From NCBI RefSeq assembly GCF_900108225.1, contig NZ_FNUZ01000002.1, positions 312,501 to 376,500 on the forward strand: a stretch of DNA of 64,000 nt, in the 5' to 3' direction. The position numbers were made by a program, and so were the translations under genes. Of this stretch, positions 8,310-15,833 are shown in pieces (the first letter of the stretch is position 1; each line of letters starts with the position of its first letter). The DNA is from Thalassococcus halodurans. Lineage in GTDB: Bacteria; Pseudomonadota; Alphaproteobacteria; Rhodobacterales; Rhodobacteraceae. The notes below the pieces were generated by a model. The model had not been told where the DNA came from and made no database searches. It saw only the letters and a list, made by a program, of their open reading frames with translations.

Positions 8310-9839
8310 ATGGCAAAAAATGACCTAGTCACAGCGTCCCAGATGCGGACGATGGAAAAACGGGCAATGGATGCCAACGAGGTGTCTGGTCTGACCTTGA
8401 TGGAACGTGCGGGCAGGGGCGTTGTCAGTGCTATTCAGCACAAATGGCCCGGCGGTCAGGCAATCTTTGCCCAGGCTGTTGTTTTGTGCGGGCCGGGCAA
8501 TAACGGCGGTGATGGCTATGTTATTGCGCGTTTGCTGAAAGAAGCCGGCTGGAATGTATTGGTTTTTGCATTGGGCACGCCGACATCGTCGTCACCGGAC
8601 GCTTTGGCCAATCGCCAGCTATGGGATGGGTTGGGCAGTGTATCGTCTCTGTCGGAGGCCTTAGATTTGCCTGCTGGTCAGACGTTGCTGATTGACGCGC
8701 TGTTCGGCACTGGGCTGACGCGGCCGGTTGCTTTGCCGATGAACACATGGGTGGCCAATGTGCGTGACACCGGTGGCGCAGTCGTCGCGGTCGATATCCC
8801 AAGTGGCCTTTGCAGTGATTCTGGGCGTGTCATCGGCGAACAGGCATTGCAGGCCGACCTGACGGTCACTTTTCATAAGCGCAAACTTGGGCATTTTCTG
8901 GCAGAGGGGCCTGCAACCTGTGGATCGCTGGTTTGCTCTGGCATTGGGCTGCGAACCGATAATTGGGATGAACCGTTGTGCAAGTTGGTTGTTCGACCAG
9001 ATCGGAATCGAATCCTCAAATCGACCGGCCACAAATTTTCTTACGGTCATGCTTTGGTGCTTTCCGGTAGTGCGGGCAAAAGCGGCGCCGCGCGACTTTC
9101 GGCGATGGGGGCGCTGCGAATCGGGGCAGGGCTGGTGACCATCGGTGCCGCAAAAAGCAGCCTGTCTGAAATCGCTCAGGCGATTACGTCTTTAATGGTG
9201 ACTGAAATTGATGACGCTCGCGATCTTGGCGAAACGCTACAAGATCCACGTTATTCGTCTGTGTGCCTAGGTCCGGGATTGGGTTTTGAACGGGCCAGAA
9301 CTTTGGTTCCTACTGCTTTGGCCTCAAGGCGCCCAACTGTTCTGGACGCAGATGCACTCAGCGCGTTTGCGGATGCGCCTGGTGACCTTTTGTCTGGCCT
9401 TCACAAAGACTGCATTCTGACACCTCATGGCGGCGAATTTGCCCGGTTGTTCCCTGACTTTGCCTCGAAGCTTTCAGAGGCGGCGACGTCAGGACCAGCC
9501 TACTCCAAGGTTGATGCCGCACGCGACGCTTCGCAAACTGCCGGATGCATGGTGTTGATGAAGGGGCCTGACACCGTGATTGCTGCGCCCGATGGGCGTG
9601 TTGCTATCTGCGCGTCTGTCTATGAGTACACCGCGCCTTGGTTGGCGACGGCTGGGTCTGGCGACGTTCTGACAGGCTTTATTTGCGGGCTTTGGGCGCG
9701 TGGGGGCGATCTGTTTCAATCCGCCTGCGATGCGGCGTGGTTGCATGCAGAGTGCGCGCGGACATTCGGGCCGGGATTAATCGCCGAAGATATTCCAGCC
9801 ATGATTCCAAGGGTGTTGAAAGAATTAGGGCCCCAGTGA
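8310..9839 (+). CDS. nnr: Bifunctional NAD(P)HX epimerase / ADP-dependent dehydratase
   Basis: A 509-residue fusion that repairs hydrated NAD(P)H: the N-terminal YjeF_N domain (1-215) epimerises NADHX and the C-terminal ribokinase-like YjeF_C domain (230-509) dehydrates it. Visible blocks are LCGPGNNGGDGYVIARLL (N-domain), GTGLTRPV, AVDIPSGL, then VCLGPGLGF, DADALSAF, LTPHGGEF, LMKGPDTVIAAPDG and the catalytic ATAGSGDVLTGFI. It may start at ATG 8310 or at GTG 8295; neither has a strong Shine-Dalgarno sequence. The PII operon diverges from it. Confidence 0.95.
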   Translation: MAKNDLVTASQMRTMEKRAMDANEVSGLTLMERAGRGVVSAIQHKWPGGQAIFAQAVVLCGPGNNGGDGYVIARLLKEAGWNVLVFALGTPTSSSPDALANRQLWDGLGSVSSLSEALDLPAGQTLLIDALFGTGLTRPVALPMNTWVANVRDTGGAVVAVDIPSGLCSDSGRVIGEQALQADLTVTFHKRKLGHFLAEGPATCGSLVCSGIGLRTDNWDEPLCKLVVRPDRNRILKSTGHKFSYGHALVLSGSAGKSGAARLSAMGALRIGAGLVTIGAAKSSLSEIAQAITSLMVTEIDDARDLGETLQDPRYSSVCLGPGLGFERARTLVPTALASRRPTVLDADALSAFADAPGDLLSGLHKDCILTPHGGEFARLFPDFASKLSEAATSGPAYSKVDAARDASQTAGCMVLMKGPDTVIAAPDGRVAICASVYEYTAPWLATAGSGDVLTGFICGLWARGGDLFQSACDAAWLHAECARTFGPGLIAEDIPAMIPRVLKELGPQ

Positions 9840-9851
9840 GGGGCCCGATCC
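9832..9851. other. Stem-loop across the nnr stop codon
   Basis: GGGCCC and GGGCCC (self-complementary hexamers) flank CAGTGAG, placing the nnr stop TGA in the loop between two convergent genes. There is no T tract, so termination here is only possible. Confidence 0.3.
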
Positions 9852-9852
9852 G

Positions 9853-10347
9853 TTACGCGTCGACTGTTGCTAGTTCCGAGGATGCGACCTCGATCCCGTC
9901 GGCATAAACGATGTGGGGGGTGTCGAAGATCAGCTCGCACAGCGTCATTTCAACGTCACCCAGATTGCTGACAAATTCGCCATCAACCAGACGCGATGCA
10001 GGAACCAGTGCCTGAGCGCGACCAAAGATCGCCTTGGCGCGCCAGTCGCGGATCAGAATATTCTGGGACGCGGGAAACACAGCGTCACGGTCAGGGCGGG
10101 AATTACCCAGTGAACCTGCGCGAATACCCACTGCGGGAACTTTGCGCTTGGTGACTTTGATGTCGACCAGCTTGGCAAAGCCGCTGTCACGGGTGATCAC
10201 ACGATCGCCGGGGGAAAGGAATTCAACGGGCAATGCACCATCAAGCGTCAGGACAACTGTCCCCGCAGTAAGCGCATTTGGGCGTTGGATAGATTCGTGG
10301 CGCGTGGGGGAATCCCCATCTGCGCACCGGACCGTTTTCGGTTCCAT
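9853..10347 (-). CDS. Hint (Hedgehog/intein)-domain protein lacking the nucleophile
   Basis: A 164-residue protein with a Hint_2-type domain from residue 25: ALTAGTVVLTLDGALPVEFLSPGDRVITRDSG, then ASQNILIRD, FGRAQALVPASRLVDG and HIVYADGIE (written here in pieces). Family members normally begin with Cys or Ser before x-T-P-G-T and carry a block-B His (S-P-Q-H). Here these positions are Ala25 and Asn, so self-cleavage chemistry looks lost. Residues 1-24 carry the only Cys before the domain (Cys8). It is monocistronic and convergent with nnr. Confidence 0.75.
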   Translation of the reverse strand: MEPKTVRCADGDSPTRHESIQRPNALTAGTVVLTLDGALPVEFLSPGDRVITRDSGFAKLVDIKVTKRKVPAVGIRAGSLGNSRPDRDAVFPASQNILIRDWRAKAIFGRAQALVPASRLVDGEFVSNLGDVEMTLCELIFDTPHIVYADGIEVASSELATVDA

Positions 10348-10478
10348 AGGTGCATTCCTGTCTGTTCTGCCTCATTTTTTCGTCACAATACGGCAAGAAT
10401 GCGTAAATGTCGCGTTCTTTGTTAGCTAATTTTTCCTCTCGCATCCTCTTTCCTCCTTTGCTAGAGAACGCCGGAACA

Positions 10479-10502
10479 GGGGCTGTGCCATTGCGCAGCC
10501 CC
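10479..10502 (+). other. Stable hairpin just upstream of tRNA-Leu
   Basis: GGGGCTGTGC and GCGCAGCCCC pair over 10 bp (one G-U) around a CATT loop, ending 11 nt before the mature tRNA 5' end. No T tract follows. It may be a leader structure of the tRNA precursor or the relic of a terminator. Confidence 0.4.
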
Positions 10503-10513
10503 GACAGGTTTAT

Positions 10514-10598
10514 GCGGGTGTGGCGAAATTGGTAGACGCACCAGATTTAGGTTCTGGCGCCGCAAGGCGTGGGGGTTCAAGTCCCTCCACCCGCACCA
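10514..10598 (+). tRNA. tRNA-Leu (anticodon UAG)
   Basis: An 85-nt cloverleaf with acceptor GCGGGTG / CACCCGC, discriminator A and encoded CCA. The anticodon arm CCAGA-TTTAGGT-TCTGG places TAG at 10548-10550. The long variable arm (CGCCGCAAGGCGT) is class II, as expected for leucine. It reads CUA and related Leu codons. tig begins 24 nt downstream, so the two may share a transcript. Confidence 0.97.
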
Positions 10599-10621
10599 AA
10601 GGACGAGAAAAGGATCGGAAC

Positions 10622-11953
10622 ATGCAGGTCACTGAGACCCTGAACGAAGGCCTGAAGCGTGAATACGCCATTACAGTGACGGCTGACGAGCTTGAGGCGA
10701 AGGTCAACGAGAAACTCGCCGAAGCGCAGCCCGAAGTGGAAATGAAGGGCTTTCGCAAAGGCAAGGTGCCGATGGCGCTTCTGAAAAAGCAGTTCGGTCA
10801 GCGCGTACTGGGCGAATCGATGCAAGAAGCCATCGACAACGCCATGAGCAAACACTTCGAAGAATCGGGTGACCGCCCTGCGATGCAGCCTCAGGTCAAA
10901 ATGACCAATGAGGACTGGAAAGAAGGCGACGACGTCAACGTCGAGATGAGCTACGAAAAGCTGCCTGAAATTCCCGAAGTCGATTTTTCCAAAGTCGAAG
11001 TCGAGAAGCTGGTTGCGAAAGCAAGCGAAGACGAAGTCACAGAAGCCCTGAAGAACCTTGCTGAAACAGCGCAAGACTTCCAGGACCGTAAGAAAGGCAC
11101 CAAGTCGCAGGACGGCGATCAGGTTGTCATCGACTTCGTTGGTAAAGTTGACGGCGAAGCGTTCGACGGTGGTTCTGCCGAAGATTACCCGCTGGTTCTG
11201 GGTTCGAACTCTTTCATCCCCGGCTTTGAAGAGCAGCTGGTTGGTCTGAAAGAAGGCGAAGAAAAAGCTGTCGAAGTGACGTTCCCGGAAGAGTACGGCG
11301 CGGAAAACCTTGCTGGTAAGCCCGCTGTTTTCGACGTGACCGTCAAAGCTGTGAAAAAGCCCGTTGCTGCGGAAATCGACGACGAGCTGGCCAAGAAATT
11401 CGGCGCGGACGATCTGGAAGCACTGAAAGGCCAACTGCGTGAGCGTCTGGAAGCCGAATACGTTGGCGCAGCACGCGCTGTCATGAAGCGTGGCGTTCTG
11501 GATGCGCTGGACGGTCTGGTGACCTTTGAACTGCCGCCGAGCCTGGTTGAAGCAGAAGCAGGTCAGATCGCGCACCAGCTGTGGCACGACGAAAACCCTG
11601 ACGTTCAGGGCCACGACCACGACAAGATCGAGCCGACAGACGAGCACAACAAACTGGCCGAGCGTCGCGTGCGCCTTGGCCTGCTGCTGGCAGAAATCGG
11701 TCAGAAGGCCGAGGTTGAAGTGTCTGATGCAGAGCTGACACAAGTCATCATGCAACAGGCGCGTCAGTACCCGGGTCAGGAACGCCAGTTCTTTGATTTC
11801 GTTCGCCAAAACGCACAGATGCAGCAGCAGTTGCGCGCGCCGATCTTCGAAGATAAGGTCATCGACCACATCGTAGAAGGCGCGAAAGTGACTGAAAAAG
11901 AAGTCTCCAAAGACGAACTTCAGGCAGCTCTGGACGCTCTGGAAGACGAATAA
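10622..11953 (+). CDS. tig: Trigger factor
   Basis: A 443-residue ribosome-bound chaperone and peptidyl-prolyl isomerase that receives nascent chains at the exit tunnel. The ribosome-binding loop GFRKGKVP is near residue 44. The FKBP domain (about 155-240) contains [19 protein letters not shown] and [11 protein letters not shown]. The helical C-terminal arm is rich in Glu/Gln. The ATG at 10622 follows AAAAGGA. An upstream in-frame extension would run into the tRNA and is rejected. A clear terminator follows. Confidence 0.97.
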   Translation: MQVTETLNEGLKREYAITVTADELEAKVNEKLAEAQPEVEMKGFRKGKVPMALLKKQFGQRVLGESMQEAIDNAMSKHFEESGDRPAMQPQVKMTNEDWKEGDDVNVEMSYEKLPEIPEVDFSKVEVEKLVAKASEDEVTEALKNLAETAQDFQDRKKGTKSQDGDQVVIDFVGKVDGEAFDGGSAEDYPLVLGSNSFIPGFEEQLVGLKEGEEKAVEVTFPEEYGAENLAGKPAVFDVTVKAVKKPVAAEIDDELAKKFGADDLEALKGQLRERLEAEYVGAARAVMKRGVLDALDGLVTFELPPSLVEAEAGQIAHQLWHDENPDVQGHDHDKIEPTDEHNKLAERRVRLGLLLAEIGQKAEVEVSDAELTQVIMQQARQYPGQERQFFDFVRQNAQMQQQLRAPIFEDKVIDHIVEGAKVTEKEVSKDELQAALDALEDE

Positions 11954-11979
11954 GATCCAAGCAGGATCTAAGAATAAAG

Positions 11980-12007
11980 AAGGCCGTCCAATTGGGCGGC
12001 CTTTTTC
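11980..12007 (+). terminator. Rho-independent terminator of tig
   Basis: AAGGCCGTCC / GGGCGGCCTT (one G-U) with an AATT loop, followed by TTTTTCTTTT. Confidence 0.9.
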
Positions 12008-12022
12008 TTTTGTCGGGTATGA

Positions 12023-12325
12023 TCAGAAGTCTGCGGCTATTCTCAGGTCGCGAAGGGGCCGAACAACCGAAATGCATTCCTGATAGATCGGATGCGCATG
12101 ATAGGCCTTTAGCGCGTCTTCATCGTCGAACTCGGCGTACAAAACGATGTCGACATCGTCAGAAAACCTGTCCGCACGAAGGTTTTTGCGCACTTCGAAG
12201 TGACGAGCGCCTGGAATGTTTTTTAGCATCTCTAGGCCTGCCATGATCCGATCGACGTCCTGCTTATCCTTGCCGCTGAAAAACACGACGTGACGAATGA
12301 AATCACGTTCGGGGGTATGTGCCAT
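12023..12325 (-). CDS. Dabb (stress-responsive A/B barrel) domain protein
   Basis: A 100-residue single-domain protein of the Dabb ferredoxin-like fold. The family features are IRHVVFFSGK at the first strand, a central FEVRKNL, and the late block AEFDDEDALKAYHAHPIYQE, with the conserved A-x-x-x-Y-x-x-H-P. Known members dimerise; their catalytic roles vary, and the substrate here is unknown. It is monocistronic, between the tig and rplI terminators. Confidence 0.82.
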   Translation of the reverse strand: MAHTPERDFIRHVVFFSGKDKQDVDRIMAGLEMLKNIPGARHFEVRKNLRADRFSDDVDIVLYAEFDDEDALKAYHAHPIYQECISVVRPLRDLRIAADF

Positions 12326-12421
12326 GTTTCACTCCATTCGGTCACTGCCTGTGTGTCAGGCTCGGCTTACCCTGTGATTCAATGGACGGCCAGAGGGACG
12401 AAAGTGACAGTTTGGCGCATC

Positions 12422-12451
12422 AAAAAAGCCGCGCAAATCATTGCGCGGCTT
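12422..12451 (-). terminator. Rho-independent terminator of the rpsF-rpsR-rplI operon
   Basis: On the minus strand AAGCCGCGCAA / TTGCGCGGCTT pair perfectly around a 4-nt loop and end in T6, 27 bp after the rplI stop. Confidence 0.92.
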
Positions 12452-12478
12452 CGAAATTTTAAAAAGAGAAGGGCCTGA

Positions 12479-13099
12479 TTAGGCGTTGTCTTCTTCTTCA
12501 GCGGCTTCCGCAGCGGGGGCTTCCTCGCCGTCGTCGTCCATCTGAGCAGCACCGATATCGTCGAACAGTTCGGAGATTTCGAATTCTGCCTGTGCTTCTT
12601 CTTCAGCAGCCAGTTCCTGGATGCTTTTGCCGGACGCCTGCAGTTCGGCCTCTTCCTCGGAACGTGCAACGTTCAGAGAAATTGTGACCATAACTTCGGG
12701 GTGCAGGTGAACTTCTACTTCGTGCAGACCCAGTTCTTTGATGGGCGCGCGGATCAGAACCTGCTTGCGGTCGAGGGTGAAGCCTTCGGCTGTTGCAACG
12801 TCGGCTGCGTCACGTGTTGTAACGGAACCGTACAGGTTGCCACCGTCGGACGCCTGACGAATCACAACGAACTGCTGACCGCCAAGTTTTTCAGCCAGTG
12901 CTTCGGCTTCTTTCTTGGTTTCCAGGTTGTTCGCTTCCAGCTGCGCTTTCTGTGCTTCGAACTGAGCGATGTTCTCTTTCGAAGCTGTCAGCGCTTTGCC
13001 CTGCAGCAGCAGGTAGTTGCGTGCGTAACCGGGCTTCACGTCTACGACGTCGCCCATCTGGCCAAGCTTGGCCACGCGTTCAAGAAGGATAACTTGCAT
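12479..13099 (-). CDS. rplI: 50S ribosomal protein L9 with long acidic tail
   Basis: L9 binds 23S rRNA domain V and bridges neighbouring ribosomes. Residues 1-150 are standard ([30 protein letters not shown], shown in part, then the long helix and the C-domain ending near TISLNVARS). The usual bacterial length is about 149; this protein has 206 residues, the extra 55 being dominated by Glu, Asp and Ala ([12 protein letters not shown], then [19 protein letters not shown]). Similar tails occur in Rhodobacterales L9. It is the last gene of rpsF-rpsR-rplI, 12 bp after rpsR, with GGAGAC upstream. Confidence 0.96.
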   Translation of the reverse strand: MQVILLERVAKLGQMGDVVDVKPGYARNYLLLQGKALTASKENIAQFEAQKAQLEANNLETKKEAEALAEKLGGQQFVVIRQASDGGNLYGSVTTRDAADVATAEGFTLDRKQVLIRAPIKELGLHEVEVHLHPEVMVTISLNVARSEEEAELQASGKSIQELAAEEEAQAEFEISELFDDIGAAQMDDDGEEAPAAEAAEEEDNA

Positions 13100-13111
13100 T
13101 GATCAGTCTCC

Positions 13112-13339
13112 TTATTTCACGGCGTAGGGCAGCAGAGCCAGGAAACGGGCGCGCTTGATAGCACGTGCCAGTTCACGCTGTTTCTTGGCCGATACGGCAG
13201 TGATGCGGGACGGAACGATTTTGCCACGCTCAGAGATGTAGCGCTGCAAAAGTTTTGTGTCCTTGTAGTCGATCTTGGGCGCGTTCTCACCAGAGAACGG
13301 GCAGACCTTACGACGGCGGAAAAATGGTTTTGCTGCCAT
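13112..13339 (-). CDS. rpsR: 30S ribosomal protein S18
   Basis: A 75-residue small-subunit protein that pairs with S6 on the platform. The pattern [24 protein letters not shown] and [29 protein letters not shown] is canonical. It lies 22 bp after rpsF and is preceded by AAAAGGAG. Confidence 0.98.
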   Translation of the reverse strand: MAAKPFFRRRKVCPFSGENAPKIDYKDTKLLQRYISERGKIVPSRITAVSAKKQRELARAIKRARFLALLPYAVK

Positions 13340-13361
13340 GTCTTAGCTCCTTTTCTCGGGC

Positions 13362-13718
13362 TTAATTGCGGCGCTCGCGACGGCCGTCGCGTTCGTCTTT
13401 TTTCTGCATCTGAACCGACGGGCCTTCTTCGTGCTCTTCGACCTTGATGGTCAGAACACGCATGACGTCGTCATGCAGGCGCATCAGGCGTTCCATTTCC
13501 TGAACAGCGTCCGCGGGGGCGTCTGTTTTCAGGAAAGCAAAGTGGCCTTTGCGGTTCTTGTTGATCTTGTATGCGAGGGTCTTAACACCCCAGTACTCGT
13601 TCTCAACGACCTTACCGCCGTTGTCTGTCAGTACTGTGGAGAAGTGTTCGATCAGACCTTCAGCCTGCGCGTTGGACAAATCCTGACGCGAGATAAAGAC
13701 ATGCTCGTATAGCGGCAT
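13362..13718 (-). CDS. rpsF: 30S ribosomal protein S6
   Basis: A 118-residue S6 beginning MPLYEHVFISRQDLS and including ENEYWGVKTLAYKINKNRKG. The C-terminus is charged (KKDERDGRRERRN), as is common. ATG 13718 with GGAG 6 nt upstream is preferred to in-frame starts further up. It is the first gene of the operon; promoter candidate at 13827-13854. Confidence 0.97.
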   Translation of the reverse strand: MPLYEHVFISRQDLSNAQAEGLIEHFSTVLTDNGGKVVENEYWGVKTLAYKINKNRKGHFAFLKTDAPADAVQEMERLMRLHDDVMRVLTIKVEEHEEGPSVQMQKKDERDGRRERRN

Positions 13719-13826
13719 GTGAACTCCGTTCATTTTCAAGCGCATTTCATAGGGCAGGCTACTCATCCTTCCGCACCTACCCACGAGAGACTGCGCGGTT
13801 CATAACGTTCCGCGAAAGGACGCCCC

Positions 13827-13854
13827 GATATACATGTATATGACCGGAAGACAA
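13827..13854 (-). promoter_or_regulatory. Candidate promoter of rpsF, overlapping a 14-bp palindrome
   Basis: On the minus strand TTGTCT and TATATC stand 16 bp apart. The -10 overlaps the perfect palindrome ATATACATGTATAT (13828-13841). The likely transcript starts about 100 nt before rpsF. Confidence 0.42.
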
Positions 13855-13973
13855 GCCTGTTGTTGGCTGTTGGGCCGCCTCAATCGGGCCTACGAGATTC
13901 CATCCGACCGCCCAAGTTTCGACGCCATTTTTAATAAAGGTTTAAGAAACAACAAAACCACGAGGTGGGTCAG

Positions 13974-14210
13974 ATGAGTGCAGTAGATCACGGCTTTGAA
14001 ACAGCGCAATCCCGCGAATACACCGGCGTGAACTGGATCAAAGCGTGCGCCGCGTTTTTCGGCGCTGCTTTATGTCTTGCGGGTGTCGGGATGTGGATTG
14101 TGCCCCAAGTCGAACCGACATCGTCTATGCTGTTGATGAAATTCGGTGTGACAGTGGTTGAAATTTCAGCAGGAATTGGCTTTTTGTTGATTGCGCGCAC
14201 AGAAGATTAA
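13974..14210 (+). CDS. Small two-helix membrane protein, unknown
   Basis: A 78-residue protein with two hydrophobic segments (about 25-44 and 52-72), separated by a short PQVEPTSS turn, so a membrane hairpin with both ends on one side. I do not recognise the family. The ATG at 13974 is chosen because GAGGTGGG lies 6 nt before it; a GTG at 13965 is less likely. It is divergent from rpsF and upstream of yceI. Confidence 0.6.
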   Translation: MSAVDHGFETAQSREYTGVNWIKACAAFFGAALCLAGVGMWIVPQVEPTSSMLLMKFGVTVVEISAGIGFLLIARTED

Positions 14211-14312
14211 AGTTCCGTTCATTGGCGCACAGATCATGTTGGAAAACCTAGAATTGTAGGTTGGCCCGATTGCGCACATCTCTGGGGCATAACTTTTGTT
14301 TCGGAGTAAACG

Positions 14313-14888
14313 ATGAAAAAATCTGTTGCATTCGCACTCGCACTGATGGCGGCACCGGTCGCAGCCTTTGCTGCACCTGAAAAGTACGAACTTGATTCCA
14401 GCCACAGCCAGATCCTGTTCGAATACAACCACTTGGGCTTTTCCACGACCTACGGCATGTTCTCGGGCTTCGGCGGCGAAATCATGTTCGATCAGGAAGA
14501 TCCTGCGAACTCTTCTGTAAACGTATCTTTTCCCGTCCGCTCGATGCTGACAGGCTGGGAAGAGCGTTTCCAACACTTCATGGCCGATGACTTCTTCGGC
14601 GCGGATGAAGATGAAATGGTTACTTTCACGTCCAAGTCGATCGAGGTCACAGGCGACAATACTGCCCTGATCACCGGTGACCTGACACTGAACGACGTCA
14701 CGAAAGAAGTCGTTTTGGACGCCACGCTGACACAAGCAATGGACCACCCGATGGCGAACAAGCCTTGGGCGGGTTTCACAGCGACAACAACGCTGCTGCG
14801 CACCGACTATAACCTTGGCATGTTCGCCCCCTACGTGGGTGACGAAGTTAAGGTGAACATCTCCATCGAGGCGATGAAAGCTGAGTAA
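14313..14888 (+). CDS. Periplasmic YceI-family protein
   Basis: A 191-residue exported protein with signal peptide MKKSVAFALALMAAPVAAFA. The YceI/lipocalin-like fold is shown by YELDSSHSQILFEYNHLGFS, then GWEERFQHFMADDFF, FTSKSIEVTGDN, GDLTLNDVTKEVVLD and FTATTTLLRTDYNLG. Relatives bind polyisoprenoid chains in a barrel. The exact ligand is unknown. CGGAG precedes the ATG. A second YceI domain is encoded nearby in the cytochrome b561 fusion (15834-17036), suggesting a shared quinone-type lipid substrate. Confidence 0.93.
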   Translation: MKKSVAFALALMAAPVAAFAAPEKYELDSSHSQILFEYNHLGFSTTYGMFSGFGGEIMFDQEDPANSSVNVSFPVRSMLTGWEERFQHFMADDFFGADEDEMVTFTSKSIEVTGDNTALITGDLTLNDVTKEVVLDATLTQAMDHPMANKPWAGFTATTTLLRTDYNLGMFAPYVGDEVKVNISIEAMKAE

Positions 14889-14912
14889 CGAGTAAGCGTA
14901 TCACTCACGCTG

Positions 14913-14945
14913 TGCCCGTCATCCTTAGGGATGGCGGGCTTTTTC
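14913..14945 (+). terminator. Rho-independent terminator of yceI
   Basis: GCCCGTCATCC / GGATGGCGGGC (one G-U) around TTAG, then T5. The loop contains the stop codon of the convergent serine hydrolase gene. Confidence 0.88.
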
Positions 14946-15818
14946 GTTTATCAGCGTCTGAATATGGTTTTCCGAATGACCCTCGAATGAACCATGGCCA
15001 AAGACTGCTACGGTTGTTGGCTCAGGAAGGTCAGGGAAATGGTACACAGCGTTGCTGGAAAACGGCCCACTGCCGGAATGCCCAATCGCACGACCGACGT
15101 TGCCCATTTCCCCCGACATCACGCCCAATCCGTACCGGCAGCGTGTCCATGGTCGACCCTCTAGCGCACCGCCAAGGTCGACACAGGTGTTCATCGTTCT
15201 GAACTGATCAGGTGACAAAAGGCGGCCAGTGGCGATGGCATCCATCATCAAAGCGGCCTCAGCGGGCGTGCCGACAAGGCACCCGTGATAGACCCACTTG
15301 GGATCGTATCGTTTGGCTTCGGGCCAATGCACCTTCGAAAATTCATTCATTGTTTCGGCAAGGAAAACGGTGTTCAGCCCCAAATGATTGGCCAATGCCT
15401 GCATATGTTCGGCCAAGGTTTTGCCGCTCAGGTTTTCGATCCTGCGGCGGGCCAACGCGTAGCCATAATTCGAATAGCGCCAAGCTGGTTGTTCTTTTGG
15501 GGGCAGGGACATGACCCGCGCTTCCATGTCGTCAAAGCCCCAAGCGGTTTCGCCTGCCGCGACCGCGCTATGGTATTCCGGCAGGTCACAGTAACATGGA
15601 AGACGGGCGGTATGGGTGAGTAGCTGGTGCAGTGTGTACGTGGCGTTGGGAAGCGGCAGGTTCAGATCGACACCTGCGCGAAGGGCGATAGCGGCCAGAA
15701 CGGTTTTGCTGAAACTCCACCACGGGAAAAGTGCATCAGGCCGCCCTTGGGTAAGGACGACCTGACCATTTTTCACAATGCACGCGTGAAAGTCCGAGGA
15801 TAGCTTGGCCTGTGTCAT
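14925..15818 (-). CDS. Serine hydrolase of the beta-lactamase / DD-peptidase family
   Basis: A 297-residue class-C-beta-lactamase-like fold. The three active-site motifs are visible: S-F-S-K in WWSFSKT (near residue 35), Y-S-N in WRYSNYGYA (near 115), and H-S-G in IGHSGSG (near 246), which replaces the usual K-T-G. No signal peptide is seen, so it is likely cytosolic, perhaps an esterase or peptidase. It follows the cytochrome b561-YceI gene by 15 bp on the same strand and is probably co-transcribed. No obvious Shine-Dalgarno sequence precedes the ATG. Confidence 0.85.
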   Translation of the reverse strand: MTQAKLSSDFHACIVKNGQVVLTQGRPDALFPWWSFSKTVLAAIALRAGVDLNLPLPNATYTLHQLLTHTARLPCYCDLPEYHSAVAAGETAWGFDDMEARVMSLPPKEQPAWRYSNYGYALARRRIENLSGKTLAEHMQALANHLGLNTVFLAETMNEFSKVHWPEAKRYDPKWVYHGCLVGTPAEAALMMDAIATGRLLSPDQFRTMNTCVDLGGALEGRPWTRCRYGLGVMSGEMGNVGRAIGHSGSGPFSSNAVYHFPDLPEPTTVAVFGHGSFEGHSENHIQTLINEKARHP

Positions 15819-15833
15819 CAGGCCAAGGTGGGG

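Noticed and set aside
10520-10621. A 34-codon upstream extension of tig
   Set aside because: It would translate the tRNA-Leu gene. The ATG at 10622 with a Shine-Dalgarno sequence gives the canonical trigger factor start.
10577-11869. A 430-codon minus-strand frame opposite tig
   Set aside because: Shadow of trigger factor; Phe/Leu/His-rich composition with no start signal.
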